Positions 9,557-17,807 of a stretch of DNA of 64,000 nt are shown in pieces. A program made the position numbers and the translations under genes. The DNA is taken from NCBI RefSeq assembly GCF_007860075.1, contig NZ_SJPP01000001.1, positions 1,448,501 through 1,512,500 of the forward strand, given 5' to 3'. Position 1 is the first letter of the stretch. The number at the start of each line of letters is the position of its first letter. The notes under the pieces are model-generated. The model did no database searches. It had not been told where the DNA came from and was given only the letters and a program-made list of their open reading frames with translations. Source of the DNA: Symmachiella macrocystis. Its GTDB lineage: Bacteria; Planctomycetota; Planctomycetia; Planctomycetales; Planctomycetaceae.

Positions 9557-9614
9557 ACCAGCGGAACTGAATCCTTGACCCCGGGAACGCGATCAAAACG
9601 ATCCGCGGACAGCC

Positions 9615-9830
9615 ATGACAGACACTGATGATAATACGATCCGCCTGGACCAATTTTTAAAATTATCCGGTGCTGCCGGAACGGGGGGACAGGCCAAGGT
9701 ATTGATTCAAGCCGGACAAATCACCGTCAATGGCGAAGTCGAAACACGTCGCCGTCGCAAACTCCGCCCCGGCGACCGCGTGATTGCCGAGGGGGAAGAA
9801 TACGTCATTACCTCCGACGACGAAGAATAG
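9615..9830 (+). CDS. Small S4-domain RNA-binding protein
   Basis: A 71-residue protein made almost entirely of one S4 domain of the YbcJ/YaaA type: 'IRLDQFLKLSGAAGTGGQAKVLIQAG', then 'ITVNGEVETRRRRKLRPGDRV'. The S4 domain binds structured RNA; related stand-alone proteins associate with ribosome assembly or heat-shock recycling. It follows ruvX by 58 bp on the same strand, which fits a small RNA-metabolism operon. Confidence 0.88.
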   Translation: MTDTDDNTIRLDQFLKLSGAAGTGGQAKVLIQAGQITVNGEVETRRRRKLRPGDRVIAEGEEYVITSDDEE

Positions 9831-9845
9831 CGGCGCGTGACAACG

Positions 9846-10313
9846 CTACTGGCAAGTCTGTGACGCTTCATCGGCCGAGAGAGGTCCGCCCACCACGCCG
9901 AATTCTCGGCGCGCTTTTGGTGTTAACAGCAATCCCAACGGCATACCAACTAGGAGGAGAACTGGCATTGCGACTGTGGCAACTTGACCAATCGAAGGGT
10001 TCTCGATGATTCGACCGTCGAGAGTGACACTCATGCCTTCTGTACCGACGAGCGACGCAAAAAGCAGCGTCAAGATGATTAAAGCGACATAGAAACCCGT
10101 GATGCCGATCGTCCAATTACGGGCGGTAGCATTGTGCCGGATGAGGTGATGAGCCGCCCAGAAGAGCAGGATGAATATGAACGTGAACCTGAGGTCGAAT
10201 TCGAAGACGAAGTAGTCAAAGAAAATCAGCGAGACGATCATCGAGATGATCGACAGCCAGGCAAGAACCTGGAAATAGCGACCAACGAATTTGCCGATGT
10301 CGTTGAAAGGCAT
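9846..10313 (-). CDS. Unrecognised membrane protein with four predicted helices
   Basis: About 155 residues from ATG 10313; a TTG at 10346 would add 11. Hydrophobic segments are 'VLAWLSIISMIVSLIFFDYF', 'FTFIFILLFWAAHHLI', 'IGITGFYVALIILTLLFASLV' and 'VATVAMPVLLLVGMPLGLLL'. The C-terminus is polar. I do not recognise a family. It converges on the S4-protein gene (15 bp between stops) and lies downstream of mgtE on the same strand, 220 bp away. Confidence 0.6.
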   Translation of the reverse strand: MPFNDIGKFVGRYFQVLAWLSIISMIVSLIFFDYFVFEFDLRFTFIFILLFWAAHHLIRHNATARNWTIGITGFYVALIILTLLFASLVGTEGMSVTLDGRIIENPSIGQVATVAMPVLLLVGMPLGLLLTPKARREFGVVGGPLSADEASQTCQ

Positions 10314-10536
10314 AACGATCGAAATATCGGGGCAACGGAACGTCAAGACGATGCTTGGGTTTCGGACAACTTATAATTTCAAACGATATCGGATTCTAAG
10401 AGAGCAGGCTAGCCCGGTTTACCCCAAAGTGGCCCGGCCATGATTGGCTGGGGCGCGCCGCGAGAAGCACGGGTACCATGTGCGGCCGATTTGACGAATG
10501 GCACACGGCGCGGCAAACTGAATCGGTTCGAAATAA

Positions 10537-11901
10537 TCAGTGCGGGAGTGTTTCGACGACCGGTGTGAGCCAAAATTGGGCGAATTCGTAGTACACCAAG
10601 ATGCCGGTGAAATCGACAATCGCGGCCACGAGTGGGTTGGAAATGAGGGCCGGGTCCATGCCGATTTTCTTAAACACAATCGGCAGCATGGCGCCGATCA
10701 TCGAGCCCCACATCACCATAATGGCCACGGTTGCCGAGACGATGATCGCCGCATCCCAGCCTTGTAGTCCCCAGGCAGGGAAAAATCCGAGCGTGGATAA
10801 CACGACTGCAAACATGAGCCCCATTGCTGCTTCGCGGGCTGCGATGCGCAACCAATCCGACGGCCCCGCCTCGCCTAATGCCAGCGTACGAATGACCAGC
10901 GCCGCCGATTGCGAACCGGCGTTCCCTCCGGTGGCAATCACCAGCGCAATGAAGGTTCCCATCCATTCCACGTGTTCAGAAATCTCTTTATAACTGTCCA
11001 CGACCACGGAAATTCCTTGGGCGACCGTGAACAAAAACAACAACCAAATGCCGCGTTTCCAAGTGATGGTCAAAATCGGCGTGGAGAGGTAGCTGTCCTC
11101 CAACGGTTCCACAGCACCAGCACGATGCGCGTCTTCGGTTGCCTCTTCTTGAATAACGTCGATCACGTCGTCGTGCGTGATGATGCCCACGAGGCAATTG
11201 TGGTCATCAACAACGGGGATCGCCAACAGGTCATAGCGCCCCAACATGCTGGCGACATCTTCTTGGTCATCGCTGACGTTCACCGAGATCACGTCGTGAT
11301 CCATGATGTCCGCCACGATCGCTTCGGGTTTCGCGAGAATCAATTGTCGCAATGAAACAAACCCATGCAAATGCCGTTGGTCATCGAGTACGTAGACGTA
11401 ATAGATCGTCTCTCGATCCGGCGCGATGCGCCGCAGCCGCCGCAAGGATTCTTCAACCGTGATTTCCTGAGGCAGCGACGCATATTCGGTCGTCATGATC
11501 GAACCGGCGCTGTTTTCCGGATACGACAGCAGCTTGCGAATGTCGCTACGCTCCGCTTGTGCGATGAGCGGCAATAACAAATCCACGTGCTTGGGATCGA
11601 GGCGTTCCAGCAGGTCAACGCGGTCGTCGGGAGCCATTTCTTCCAGCAGCGCCGACACCCGTTTGCGGTCCGTCGTGGTTACGAGGTCTTCTTGCTTAGG
11701 CAAATCGAAGAAGGTGAAAATCTGGACGCGGCTATTCACGTCGCAATGCGACAACACGCGCCAGATGTCTTCGTTACTCAGCCCTTCAATGACCTCGGCC
11801 ACCACGCCCGGGTGCAAGGCGGTGCAGAATTCAATCAGGCCGGCATCGTCACCGGAATCCAACATCTCCCGCACTTCGGGCAACAGCAGTGGATTGTACA
11901 T
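10537..11901 (-). CDS. mgtE: Magnesium transporter MgtE
   Basis: A 454-residue Mg2+ channel/transporter. The cytoplasmic half has the helical N-domain (about residues 20-125, with the 'EEMAPDDRVDLLERL' helix repeats) and two CBS domains (about 135-255, 'SAGSIMTTEYASLP' and 'VADIMDHDVISVNVSDDQED') that sense Mg2+. The membrane half carries 'ATGGNAGSQSAALVIRTLALG' (cited as GGNAGSQ) and the last-helix 'AIVDFTGILVYY' with the pore aspartate. GGAGG 7 bp before ATG 11901 fixes the start. I looked for an M-box-like leader in the 460 bp upstream and did not recognise one. Confidence 0.95.
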   Translation of the reverse strand: MYNPLLLPEVREMLDSGDDAGLIEFCTALHPGVVAEVIEGLSNEDIWRVLSHCDVNSRVQIFTFFDLPKQEDLVTTTDRKRVSALLEEMAPDDRVDLLERLDPKHVDLLLPLIAQAERSDIRKLLSYPENSAGSIMTTEYASLPQEITVEESLRRLRRIAPDRETIYYVYVLDDQRHLHGFVSLRQLILAKPEAIVADIMDHDVISVNVSDDQEDVASMLGRYDLLAIPVVDDHNCLVGIITHDDVIDVIQEEATEDAHRAGAVEPLEDSYLSTPILTITWKRGIWLLFLFTVAQGISVVVDSYKEISEHVEWMGTFIALVIATGGNAGSQSAALVIRTLALGEAGPSDWLRIAAREAAMGLMFAVVLSTLGFFPAWGLQGWDAAIIVSATVAIMVMWGSMIGAMLPIVFKKIGMDPALISNPLVAAIVDFTGILVYYEFAQFWLTPVVETLPH

Positions 11902-12202
11902 AACAAGCCTCCTCAACCCCGGTCATTGATGCCGACGGTAGAACCGTGTGCTGGCAATAGGGTGTCTCTCTACACGTTTACTCGGGAATGAACGCCGCCA
12001 AAAACCGCGACGCCCCATTCCAATCTGCTCGCAAACCAAACGGCCATCGAATCCAGCAACCTCATTCCCACCACCATACCAGCGCATTCTTTCTCGACCG
12101 GCGAGTCGTGGGGCTGGTCGATATTCACTCGCGCAGTACGAACGAAACCACATCAGTTCGGCAGCTGCCATGCACAATGGCAAGTCAGAACTGTTTGCAA
12201 AA
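11902..12202. other. Intergenic region upstream of mgtE
   Basis: No gene or recognisable riboswitch seen in these 300 bp. It must hold the mgtE promoter on the minus strand, but no convincing -35/-10 pair stands out. Confidence 0.4.
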
Positions 12203-12235
12203 AACCCCCCGGCGGAGTAAATCCAACGGGGGGTT
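12203..12235 (-). terminator. Rho-independent terminator of the rplM-rpsI operon
   Basis: On the minus strand the arms AACCCCCCG and CGGGGGGTT enclose a 15-nt loop and are followed directly by TTTTTTGC. The hairpin lies about 135 bp past the rpsI stop, leaving a fairly long 3' untranslated region (12236-12368) with no gene seen. Confidence 0.75.
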
Positions 12236-12368
12236 CGGTGATTTCTTGTTCCTGATCGTCGCCGCTCTGCTGCACGCCCCAGTAATTCTGATCAGGGGAC
12301 CAAGCAAGCAGAATGGCATTCTGGTTAGACACAGCCCTGTGCGAATGACCAGAAGGCAATATGGCTGA

Positions 12369-13001
12369 TCAACGTTTGGAGAACTGAAAGCTTTTGCGGG
12401 CTTTTTTGTATCCGTATTTTTTGCGTTCCACCATCCGGCTATCACGTGTCAGGTAGTGTCCGGCACTCAATGTCTCGTGGAGTTCAGGATTCATCACCTG
12501 CAGGGCACGTGCCACTCCCAACATGATGGCCCCAGCTTGACCGGTCGTCCCGCCCCCTTTAACGTTGACGATCACATCGACGGAATCGGTCATGTTCGTT
12601 GCATCCAGCGGAGCACCCACTGTGTGACGATCACGTTCGACATGGAAATACTCATCCAGCGGACGGCCGTTGATGGTCACTTTTCCGTTGCCTTCACGGA
12701 CCCGGACGCGGGCGACCGATGACTTCCGGCGACCTGTTCCCCAGGCCACGCCGAACTTGTCGAGGTGTCCGCGAATCACGACGGGAGCCGCAATCACTTC
12801 GGCTTCCTCACCCGCTTCGTCCGCTTCGCCTCCCAAGTTCAACCCTGCAGCTAAGGATTCAGTTTCCGTCGCCGGTTCTTCAGCGGCCGGAGTCGGCAAA
12901 CCGCCACTCGGCTGGGGCGCCATTTCCTCGGTCGGCTGGGGAACCAGTCCCTCAGTCGGTTGCGGAGTCATTTCCGGAGTTTCGTTGACTTCGTCTGCCA
13001 T
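12369..13001 (-). CDS. rpsI: 30S ribosomal protein S9 with an 80-residue N-terminal extension
   Basis: This 210-residue protein is an S9 (about 130 residues) with an extra N-terminal region. The S9 core starts near residue 86 ('WGTGRRKSSVARVRV'), continues through 'GTTGQAGAIMLGVARAL', and ends with the basic 'KKYGYKKARKSFQFSKR' tail that reaches the P-site tRNA. The extension is acidic and proline-rich and contains imperfect repeats (PQPTEGLV, PQPTEEMA, PQPSGGLP). It is the second gene of the usual rplM-rpsI operon, 58 bp after rplM. The long start is kept because the ATG is in a plausible intergenic position and no alternative start is close to the core. Confidence 0.93.
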   Translation of the reverse strand: MADEVNETPEMTPQPTEGLVPQPTEEMAPQPSGGLPTPAAEEPATETESLAAGLNLGGEADEAGEEAEVIAAPVVIRGHLDKFGVAWGTGRRKSSVARVRVREGNGKVTINGRPLDEYFHVERDRHTVGAPLDATNMTDSVDVIVNVKGGGTTGQAGAIMLGVARALQVMNPELHETLSAGHYLTRDSRMVERKKYGYKKARKSFQFSKR

Positions 13002-13059
13002 AACAGTCTAATCGTTTATTGAGAATTGAAAGATTCAAACTTTAAACAACGAGCAAAAC

Positions 13060-13527
13060 CTACAGGTCCAAAGGCTGTGGGTCTTGGGCTTGATGCGGGT
13101 GACTTTCACCCACATACAATTTGAGTTTGTCCAGCATACCACGACCCAATTTTGATTTGGGCAGCATGCGTCGAACCGCTTCGCGAAGAATAAATTCCGG
13201 TTTGGTTTCCAGCAACTTGGCTGCCGTTGTCACGCGGCGACCACCGGGATAACCTGAGTAGCGGTCGTACTCTTTATTCAGCATTTTATCCGTAAAGTAC
13301 GGATGGGTTTCATGTGCGATGGATTGACCCGAAAAACGGACCTTTTCGGCGTTCACAACCACGACATAATCGCCGCAATCGACGTGCGGAGTGTACGTCG
13401 GCTTGTGTTTGCCCATCAAAATCGTTGCCAATTTGGACGCCAAACGCCCGACGACTTGATTGTCCGCATCAACGACGTGCCAATCTTGCTGCACGTCGAT
13501 ATCTTTTGCCATGTAGGTCTTTGCCAC
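13060..13527 (-). CDS. rplM: 50S ribosomal protein L13
   Basis: A 155-residue protein with L13 signatures 'WHVVDADNQVVGRLAS', 'MGKHKPTYTPHVDCGD' and 'AVRRMLPKSKLGR'. The start is GTG at 13527, preceded by GGGAAG 7 bp upstream. It encodes '(M)AKTYMAKD', matching the N-terminus of related L13 proteins; an in-frame upstream extension to 13572 has no family similarity. First gene of the rplM-rpsI operon. Confidence 0.94.
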   Translation of the reverse strand: MAKTYMAKDIDVQQDWHVVDADNQVVGRLASKLATILMGKHKPTYTPHVDCGDYVVVVNAEKVRFSGQSIAHETHPYFTDKMLNKEYDRYSGYPGGRRVTTAAKLLETKPEFILREAVRRMLPKSKLGRGMLDKLKLYVGESHPHQAQDPQPLDL

Positions 13528-13962
13528 GTGTCTACTTCCCAACAACAATTTGCACCGCCATCCAAAAAACACGGTGCGAGTGACACTAATAAAGTCCGGT
13601 TGTCGACGCGTGAAACGGATTCTCGACGCCGACAGGACACGGAGCGGGGATTAAACATAACCCCCGTATTCACAATAGGTTAACACGCTGGGCAAGTGCT
13701 ACAGCTGCGTCAAAAAGAACAGCAACTGGGCCGCTTGCCAGCCGTTGAGAATCGAAAGCCGCCTCAACGCCTTTCCGCGCAGCACATTAGTGACTGGCAC
13801 GGAAACGTGCAAGATTAGCGACTTTCGACACTTGATTCAACGTTGAGGAGCCAAAATTCCCCGGTTCCCGACGAATCAATCCCTCAGAGCTACCCCTGGC
13901 GCGGTCCCCGTGGGAATTGCCCGACTCCCAGAGGCGGAGCGAAACTGGTTACCCGCAGCCCA
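13528..13962. other. Intergenic region upstream of rplM-rpsI
   Basis: About 435 bp without a gene. It should hold the ribosomal operon promoter on the minus strand. A TTGCCC...TGAATA pair (17-bp spacing) near 13665-13695 on that strand is possible but weak. Confidence 0.35.
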
Positions 13963-14313
13963 CTATTTCTTTGGGGCACCGCCGGACACGACTCGCTTGT
14001 TCACGTCGGTTTCCAGCACGCCGAAGGCCTGTTCGTGCCGTTGCACCGCCATCTGCAAGGCTCCCAGGAACCGTTTGGCCGTGTAGTAATTCATCACGAT
14101 CCTTTGCGAAATCGGGACCGCTTCGGTCTGTCCGCCGAAAGGCTGCGGATTTAAACCGAAATCGATGATCAACTCTTCCGGCGACCCAGTCACTCGGGCG
14201 AAATTGCTGTATAGTGCGGCGATTCGTTCGGAATCGAAGCTGATTTGCGGCGCCGGCTGGCCTTTAGCATCTGTCGGATTCGCTGGGGCGCTGGCGGATT
14301 GGTCTTTGGCCAT
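13963..14313 (-). CDS. DUF3467-family protein
   Basis: A 116-residue soluble protein. The core 'ERIAALYSNFARVTGSPEELIIDFGLN' followed by 'RIVMNYYTAKRFLGALQMAVQRHE' matches DUF3467, a small domain frequent in planctomycetes and of unknown function. The first 25 residues are low-complexity (Ala/Pro/Lys) and the last 10 are basic. GAGGAG 6 bp upstream of ATG 14313 supports the start. It is a single-gene unit. Confidence 0.85.
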   Translation of the reverse strand: MAKDQSASAPANPTDAKGQPAPQISFDSERIAALYSNFARVTGSPEELIIDFGLNPQPFGGQTEAVPISQRIVMNYYTAKRFLGALQMAVQRHEQAFGVLETDVNKRVVSGGAPKK

Positions 14314-14867
14314 GTCTGACTCCTCAGGGGATGTTTAGGGGATAGCGCGTTACTTACTGATCGTTTTAAAACCCTCGAACGCATCACGCGGAGAATAACG
14401 AAGTCTCACCTCGAAATCAGGCGTAATCGGGCTTTGAAATGGGTTGGAAACAAGCCAAGGTAATGTGCGGCGCGGTAAGTAAATAGACAGGAGAATCCAC
14501 AAGGTTGCCATTCACAGCAGCGAAGTCGCGGGCAAACCGCAAAATCGACGCTAAGGTGATTTTCAATTTCTCCAGCGGAATTCCATATTCTCGTCTCGCC
14601 ATACTTTATCTCTGCCCCGCAAAACAACACAATGCCCCTAGCCGCAATTCCGACAGAAATCCGGGCAATTTCACGGCCTCCGCCTTTTTCTTCGCCCAAT
14701 TTCCCACTCCGGACTTCGTGCCGCGTAGCGCTACCCCCATCGCAGCCGGGACAGGGGAGAATCTGCGGCGATTTGGCCTTAAAAACGGACGTACCCACGA
14801 CAAAACAGTTTAAAAAAACCACTGACGCATCCCGCTGACATGGATCTGTAAGTTCCCAGAACACGCC
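14314..14867. other. Gene-poor interval bordered by inverted repeats
   Basis: About 550 bp with no convincing gene. Short open frames on both strands lack family similarity and ribosome-binding sites. The left edge has CGTTTTAAAACCCTCG (14363-14378) and the right edge CGAGCGGGTTTTGAAA (about 14868-14883), which are partly complementary and resemble the ends of the repeat elements at 426 and 39264. Confidence 0.4.
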
Positions 14868-14890
14868 CGAGCGGGTTTTGAAACTGGTTT
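14868..14890 (+). repeat. Partial copy C of the TTTCAAAACCC element (leader of pyrF)
   Basis: GCGGGTTTTGAAACTGGTTT matches the right end of copies at 426 and 39264. GATCTGTAAG at about 14844 parallels the internal GATCAGT. It lies about 25 bp before the pyrF start. Confidence 0.45.
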
Positions 14891-14913
14891 CAGCACAAGG
14901 ACGACAATCAGCC

Positions 14914-15858
14914 ATGGCCTCCTATATCGAACGACTCAACTCGGCCATTATCGCCAAACGGGCCCCGGTGGTTGTCGGTTTGGACCCCCGCAAGGAACAA
15001 TTGCCGCCGGGGTTGATGGAGTCTGCGAAGAGCGGGCACTCGCATTATTCCGATGCGACAGCCACGGCGTATGAACGGTTTTGTTTTCAGATCATCGACA
15101 TTGTTGCCCCCCTGGTCCCGGCGGTAAAACCGCAAGCTGCGTTTTTCGAAGAATTGGGGCCGAGCGGTTCACTCGTGCTCGCGTCAGTCATTCGCCGCGC
15201 GCGAGAAGCAGGGCTGATAGTCATTTGCGACGCAAAGCGGGGCGACATCGGCAGTACGGCCGAAGCCTATGCCCGCGGCTATCTTGCCGGCTCGGACCGC
15301 AACGCCGCTCCCTGGTCGGCCGATTCGCTGACGGTCAATCCGTATCTCGGTCCCGACACGCTGCAGCCGTTTGTCGATGTGGCTGTTCAACGCGAAGCGG
15401 GATTGTATGTGTTGGTCCGCACTAGCAATCCCGGCGCTGCTGGATTCCAGGACTTAATCGCCGACGGACAAACGCACTATCGCCACGTGGCAGCGGCGGT
15501 TGAACAATTGGCACAAGAGACGCGCGGTGAGCAAACCTATGGCGCCGTCGGCGCCGTTGTGGGAGCCACCTATCCCCAAGAGTTGGCAGAGCTGCGGGCC
15601 GCGATGCCGCATACGCATTTCCTCATCCCCGGTTACGGCAGCCAAGGCGGGACCGCCCAAGACATTGCCGCCGCCTTCGACGCGGACGGACTCGGCGCCA
15701 TCGTCAACAGCAGCCGCGGCATTATCTTTGCCTACAACAACGCGAAGTACAAAGACCAATTCGCCCCAGAGCAATGGGAGTCCGCCGTCGAAGCGGCAAC
15801 ACGGGACATGATCGCTGACTTAGCGGAACACACGCCGGCAGGGGCGCTGGGCGGCTGA
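14914..15858 (+). CDS. pyrF: Orotidine 5'-phosphate decarboxylase (type 2)
   Basis: This 314-residue enzyme makes UMP from OMP. The type 2 family signature is '[14 protein letters not shown]' near the N-terminus. The catalytic segment is '[17 protein letters not shown]' (Asp-x-Lys-x-x-Asp), followed by '[17 protein letters not shown]', and '[14 protein letters not shown]' near the C-terminal phosphate-binding loop. ATG 14914 is preceded by AAGGA 13 bp upstream. The in-frame ATG at 14878 falls inside the repeat element and is unlikely. Confidence 0.95.
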   Translation: MASYIERLNSAIIAKRAPVVVGLDPRKEQLPPGLMESAKSGHSHYSDATATAYERFCFQIIDIVAPLVPAVKPQAAFFEELGPSGSLVLASVIRRAREAGLIVICDAKRGDIGSTAEAYARGYLAGSDRNAAPWSADSLTVNPYLGPDTLQPFVDVAVQREAGLYVLVRTSNPGAAGFQDLIADGQTHYRHVAAAVEQLAQETRGEQTYGAVGAVVGATYPQELAELRAAMPHTHFLIPGYGSQGGTAQDIAAAFDADGLGAIVNSSRGIIFAYNNAKYKDQFAPEQWESAVEAATRDMIADLAEHTPAGALGG

Positions 15859-16078
15859 TCGGACACATTTTGCTGACAACTACGAAGAGAATGCCTAACA
15901 ACTGTGGTTACTCCTAGCCTTGCGAAAGGTCACCGCAGCGAGGATACTCGAATCATCGTTCAACGGCGTAATTCCTGTCAGTCCATCTCATGGACAACGA
16001 ACCACAGTCGTGCTTGTCTCTTCCCATCAAGCCGTCGCAGGATGCAATACGGTACAAGGTAGAAAGCGATCTCCTACC

Positions 16079-16636
16079 ATGTCACTATTTAATTTCGGCA
16101 AGCGTAAGCAGCCTGAAGCGCCTCCTCCTCAACCTAGCAGCTCAAGTCCACGTGATCATCATTATGCCTTCGCCCACGTAGTGTTTCGCACTATCGCTTT
16201 AGAAAATCCTTTGGCGTGTTTAAGCACTCTCGCGTCAGAGCGGTCTCAGGAGTTTTTGCAATTCGCTTATGACGCGACGTGCGAAACATGTCAAGAGCAC
16301 GGTAAGCCGGACTTTAGTGTCAATGAATTGGAAGTTCACTTGGGACGAGCAGGGAAGTACCCCTGTGCAGTCATCCAAATGCCCCCGCCGGTCGACGTGA
16401 CCGAAGCGTATTTCGTGGCATTAGTCGCATTATTGGATACGACTGAGGAGACTCCTACAGAATTGGATAATGTCGAGGCGAGGTATTTCACCTTGGAAAA
16501 GGGGATGTCATTTGACGATTCTGAGCAAACCGTGTTATGTGAATGGTCAGACTCAACGCATAGTAATTACGGAAGCGGTCCTGAACCGACAGTCCCTGCA
16601 TTTATCCAACAGATTATGTCGTTCATTGATCGCTAG
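16079..16636 (+). CDS. Unrecognised soluble protein
   Basis: About 185 residues with no membrane segment. The N-terminus is 'MSLFNFGKRKQPEAPPPQ', a basic then proline-rich linker, followed by an acidic globular part that includes 'VNELEVHLGRAGKYPCAVIQMPPP' and 'YFVALVALLDTT'. I do not recognise a family. The domain might be a small alpha/beta fold. The start at 16079 is favoured because the linker-like start is typical and upstream in-frame sequence looks non-coding, but its ribosome-binding site is weak. Confidence 0.6.
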   Translation: MSLFNFGKRKQPEAPPPQPSSSSPRDHHYAFAHVVFRTIALENPLACLSTLASERSQEFLQFAYDATCETCQEHGKPDFSVNELEVHLGRAGKYPCAVIQMPPPVDVTEAYFVALVALLDTTEETPTELDNVEARYFTLEKGMSFDDSEQTVLCEWSDSTHSNYGSGPEPTVPAFIQQIMSFIDR

Positions 16637-16748
16637 AATCGATCTGTCACGCTGCCCGATGCGCGTAATGCGAGACTAGCGAAACAAATCTCGTAACAAC
16701 GTCGCACAAGAATTTCCATGGTAAAACGACGACCTGCGGCGGACTCAC

Positions 16749-17708
16749 ATGACCACATCGACTAAGCGGTTGGGTTGGATCGTGGCGATTGCCGCTGGTG
16801 TGATTGCCTCGCTGATCACGTTTCCCGCTGCTGTGCCTTGGATGATTGCGGGGTGGTTGCTGTACTCGACCGTGTTGATCGCGAGTGGCCGTCCGGGTTG
16901 GCTTCCGTTACTGGTATGCGCGAGCATTGTGCTGGTTAAAAACGTGGACTGGCCGTCGGCCATTTATTTGTTGGCCAGCGTGATGTTGGCTGTGGGGATT
17001 TGGCGCGGCGCTGATTCCCGAAAACAGCCGCCTGTCGCGAGCAACCGCGTGGGCATTGCCGTCAGCATGATCGCCCTCTGGGGGGCCTGGCTGGCATTAT
17101 CGTGGATGTGGTGGACGTCCGCACGGAGTAGCGAGATGGCACACTTGCAGGGCGAGCGTCCGGTTGTCTGCGTTGGAGATAGTCTCACCTCGTTTGGCTA
17201 TCCCGACGAATTGGCTAAGTTGCTCACCATTCCGGTGATCAATCAAGGAACCGACGGTATCACCACCAGCGATGCCTTGAAGGCCTTGCCCGATTTGATC
17301 GCGGCGAATCCGCAGATTGTTGTTATCGAACTGGGCGGCCACGATTTCCTCAAAGGCAAAACGCGGGCAGCCACGAAAGCGAACCTGCAAAAAATCGTCG
17401 ATGCCTGTCACGACATCGGTGCGGTAGTGATCGTGATGGAAGTCCCGCGTGGATTTATCATCGATCCGTTCGGCGGCCTGGAACGCGAGTTCACTCGGGA
17501 GAACGATCTGGAGTTGGTCTCCGACGGCGCGATTCGCAACCTTGTGCTATGGAGCCCCTACGCACCGCCCGGTCTATGGCTCGACGCGGCACGGCATTTG
17601 AGCGATGATGGATTGCATCCCAATGCGCGAGGGAATCGGTATATGGCCGCATGTGTCGCCACGGCGTTGACGCGGCTGTATGGTAAAAAGATCCGGACGA
17701 CACCGTAA
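16749..17708 (+). CDS. Membrane-anchored SGNH/GDSL hydrolase
   Basis: A 319-residue protein. The first 125 residues carry four hydrophobic segments, and the remainder is an SGNH hydrolase domain. Block I is 'CVGDSLTSFG' with the nucleophilic serine. Block III is 'IELGGHDFL', where the usual Asn of GxND is replaced by His. Block V is 'DDGLHPNARG' with the catalytic Asp-x-x-His. The family includes lipases, thioesterases and acetylesterases; the substrate is unknown. The GGND to GGHD change may alter oxyanion-hole geometry. Confidence 0.83.
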   Translation: MTTSTKRLGWIVAIAAGVIASLITFPAAVPWMIAGWLLYSTVLIASGRPGWLPLLVCASIVLVKNVDWPSAIYLLASVMLAVGIWRGADSRKQPPVASNRVGIAVSMIALWGAWLALSWMWWTSARSSEMAHLQGERPVVCVGDSLTSFGYPDELAKLLTIPVINQGTDGITTSDALKALPDLIAANPQIVVIELGGHDFLKGKTRAATKANLQKIVDACHDIGAVVIVMEVPRGFIIDPFGGLEREFTRENDLELVSDGAIRNLVLWSPYAPPGLWLDAARHLSDDGLHPNARGNRYMAACVATALTRLYGKKIRTTP

Positions 17709-17740
17709 AAAGCACGCTGTGCGAAAGCCCTCACCCCCGA

Positions 17741-17763
17741 CCCCTCTCCTAGGGGGAGAGGGG
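17741..17763. repeat. Palindromic hairpin CCCCTCTCC/GGAGAGGGG
   Basis: A perfect 9-bp stem with a TAGGG loop, 33 bp after the GDSL stop. It belongs to the CCCTCTCCC-type intergenic palindromes also seen at 23751, 24023 and 59998. Confidence 0.6.
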
Positions 17764-17807
17764 AGAAGTTGTTCACATGCTATTCGATAAAACTGAGGTT
17801 ACGATTG

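Noticed and set aside
11902-12202. M-box magnesium riboswitch upstream of mgtE
   Set aside because: I searched the 300-bp leader for the conserved M-box helices and recognised none.
14406-14915. A 169-residue open frame on the minus strand upstream of pyrF
   Set aside because: No family similarity; it crosses the repeat element and the pyrF ribosome-binding site, and competing frames are equally long.
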